Below are positions 62,396 to 64,000 of a DNA stretch of 64,000 nt, in pieces. Source of the stretch: Eucalyptus grandis (taxonomy: Eukaryota; Streptophyta; Magnoliopsida; Myrtales; Myrtaceae). The DNA lies in assembly GCF_016545825.1 (NCBI RefSeq), contig NC_052616.1, positions 682,001-746,000 of the forward strand. Reading direction: 5' to 3'. The notes beneath the pieces are model-generated. The model was given only the letters and a program-made list of their open reading frames with translations. It was not told where the DNA came from and did not search any database. Position numbers and translations under genes: made by a program. Position 1 is the first letter of the stretch, and the number at the start of each line of letters is the position of its first letter.

Positions 62396-64000
62396 TTAGC
62401 CAGCAGCCACCGCATCGGTTCTGGGTTTTGAATCCAAAAGTTGGTGAAGCTTGGCACCGGAATTCGACTTCCTTTCATAAATTTCTCCCTCATCTTCACT
62501 TCTTCGATCAACGGCACCAGAGTTGTTTACCCTTGAAAGTAAGTTCTCTGTTTTGTCCGAGAGAAGCCCATTGTCGTTGAATTTACCCAGTGATTCAACC
62601 GCCTTTTCCACTCCCTGTGCATTTTCCAGTCTTTCCTGTAAGTAGGAACAGTTTCTATTCATCGAAACCAAAATAGCAAATTATACGTATGACTCATATC
62701 AAACCCTGAAGCTATAAGGATGCAAGAGGTACCATCAATGTGGCATTTTCTAGCCTCAATTTATCCGAGTTCTCGGTTAGTTGACTAATTTCAGATTTAA
62801 GAGCCTTATTCTCGGCACTCAGAGAATCCACCTTTTTGGCAAGTTCTTCAGTCTCAGCCTGAACATTAAGAGGAAAATCCATTCCCTTTAAATGACATAC
62901 ACGTTGATGAAAATGACAAACAGAAAGACTGAAAACAGCACGATAACACTTTCTGTCACACGTCATCCATACCTGCTTCCTCAGTCTTGATCTTCTAGCA
63001 GATTCACGGTTCGACTGTTTCCTCCTCTCCCTTTTCAGTTCTCTTTCATTCTACACAAAGCGAATTTTGAGAAACAAAGTCGATGATATTGTAGAGAGCA
63101 ACTTGAAGAAACAGCAGAAAGAACAGAAGTACTGGCCTTCCAGGGAAATATTTTAAGTAACCTACCACAGAGTGACATTACCTGTAACCAGGCTTCAGGT
63201 GGCACTACACCAGGTTGCAAAATGCTCACAGGGTTGGCATTTGCATCCATGCAAGAATTCTTCAGGTCCAATGATGAGGACATGCTGGGCGAGTTTACAG
63301 GCGCAGCCAATTTTCCCGTGGCTCTGGGACGTTCGATGGCTCCACCGGACACATTCTCAGAAGCAGCATCCACCTCCCCAGCAACCTTTCCTTGCACTTC
63401 AGATTTTCCATCGCCTGCAGATATGAGGCTCCAAATTCAGACTTAATTGCATTGTTGCATCCCAAAGTGATGAGAAATTCAACTCCAGGAATGTATGAAT
63501 GATCTCTCCTGACATAGGTATCAACCACCAAAAAATTTATTTGCTGCCACCTACATAAACTAAGCCCATCTGTTTTGACCTCCATGGATTTCTCAGCAGC
63601 AAGCAACAGTTTATGACTACTAACTTTGTTACAACACATGCCCATGAAAGCAACTAAAAATTGTACTTTCACAATGGTAGAGAGAGAACTTTCTCAGCAA
63701 GTTCATAGCATATCTCATAGAACTTCATCCTCATAACTGCGGGAGTCTACAGGTTCTGCATCAGATGCCACTTACGAAAAATGGACAGTCTTTACATCCT
63801 GGAGTAGTAGGGTAGAGATGCAAGAAACACCCCTTGGGCCCCCACCACCCACCCAAAAGGAAAAATGTGCTAGGAGGAATAGCAAGATCAAACAGAGTTA
63901 TCTCACTATCAAGATGATATAGTCAATGAAGGCTGATGCTATACCATTGGATGAAGTTCCTTCACGGCTTCTTTTCCTCCTGGCTTTATCTGCCTGGCAC
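62396..64000 (-). CDS. G-box-binding bZIP factor (GBF-like), 3' part
   Basis: Exons seen on the minus strand: 63946-64000 (about; the left edge is a GTATAG donor and the exon continues past the window), 63182-63414, 62973-63050, 62733-62858 and 62396-62635. They join in frame. A Ser/Pro/Asn-rich linker with the conserved VVPPEAWLQ precedes the basic region (ERRKQSNRESARRSRLRKQ, the N-x7-R type). A leucine zipper with heptads follows (KKVDSLSAENKALKSEISQL). The C-terminus ends DAVAAG. This matches plant group G bZIPs (GBF1-3), which bind CACGTG G-boxes in light- and ABA-regulated promoters in the nucleus. The N-terminal proline-rich MFMR region should be encoded beyond 64000. Which GBF paralogue it is cannot be settled. 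Confidence 0.92.

Overview
The window reads as nuclear DNA of a flowering plant, most likely a woody eudicot. Genes are split by short GT-AG introns, intergenic DNA is AT-rich, and GA/CT microsatellites sit at many gene 5' ends. All recognisable proteins are plant families. Small non-coding transposon-like elements with GGGGAAAAATTGTCC-type ends resemble, from memory, repeats common in Myrtaceae such as Eucalyptus. That placement is an inference I could not test.

Layout. Positions 1-1136 hold the first coding exon of a probable trichome-birefringence-like (TBL) cell-wall acetyltransferase on the minus strand, whose intron carries a near-perfect 67-bp-arm foldback. Positions 3436-7712 (minus) are a complete EDR4-type zinc-ribbon gene in five exons. 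Positions 10635-14984 (minus) are a complete GH3 gene of the JAR1 (jasmonoyl-isoleucine synthetase) type in four coding exons. From about 16.5 to 30.7 kb I see no gene: this is AT-rich DNA with decayed small transposons and a 263-bp tandem array of five units. Positions 31786-37694 (plus) are a seven-exon SPA1-like gene of the COP1/SPA light-signalling ubiquitin ligase. Its frame is broken at two places, and a degenerate copy of its last coding segment follows the stop. Positions 37.7-43.5 kb are gene-free and hold two foldback-type elements. Positions 43537-43809 (plus) are a small intronless DUF7722-like gene, and 44636-48812 (plus) a complete eleven-exon gamma-tubulin gene. Positions 51658-52386 (minus) are an intronless NDR1/HIN1-like membrane protein. 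Positions 56087-58834 (minus) are an eight-exon glucose-6-phosphate 1-epimerase-like gene. Positions 62396-64000 (minus) are the 3' part of a G-box-binding bZIP factor that runs off the window.

The genes do not form a pathway cluster. Three of them (EDR4-like, JAR1-like, NHL) belong to families tied to defence and jasmonate signalling, and two (SPA1-like, GBF-like) to light-regulated transcription. Plant gene order is usually not functional, so I treat this as coincidence. All exon junctions were placed by hand from splice consensus, frame continuity and protein-family memory. No RNA evidence or database search was available.
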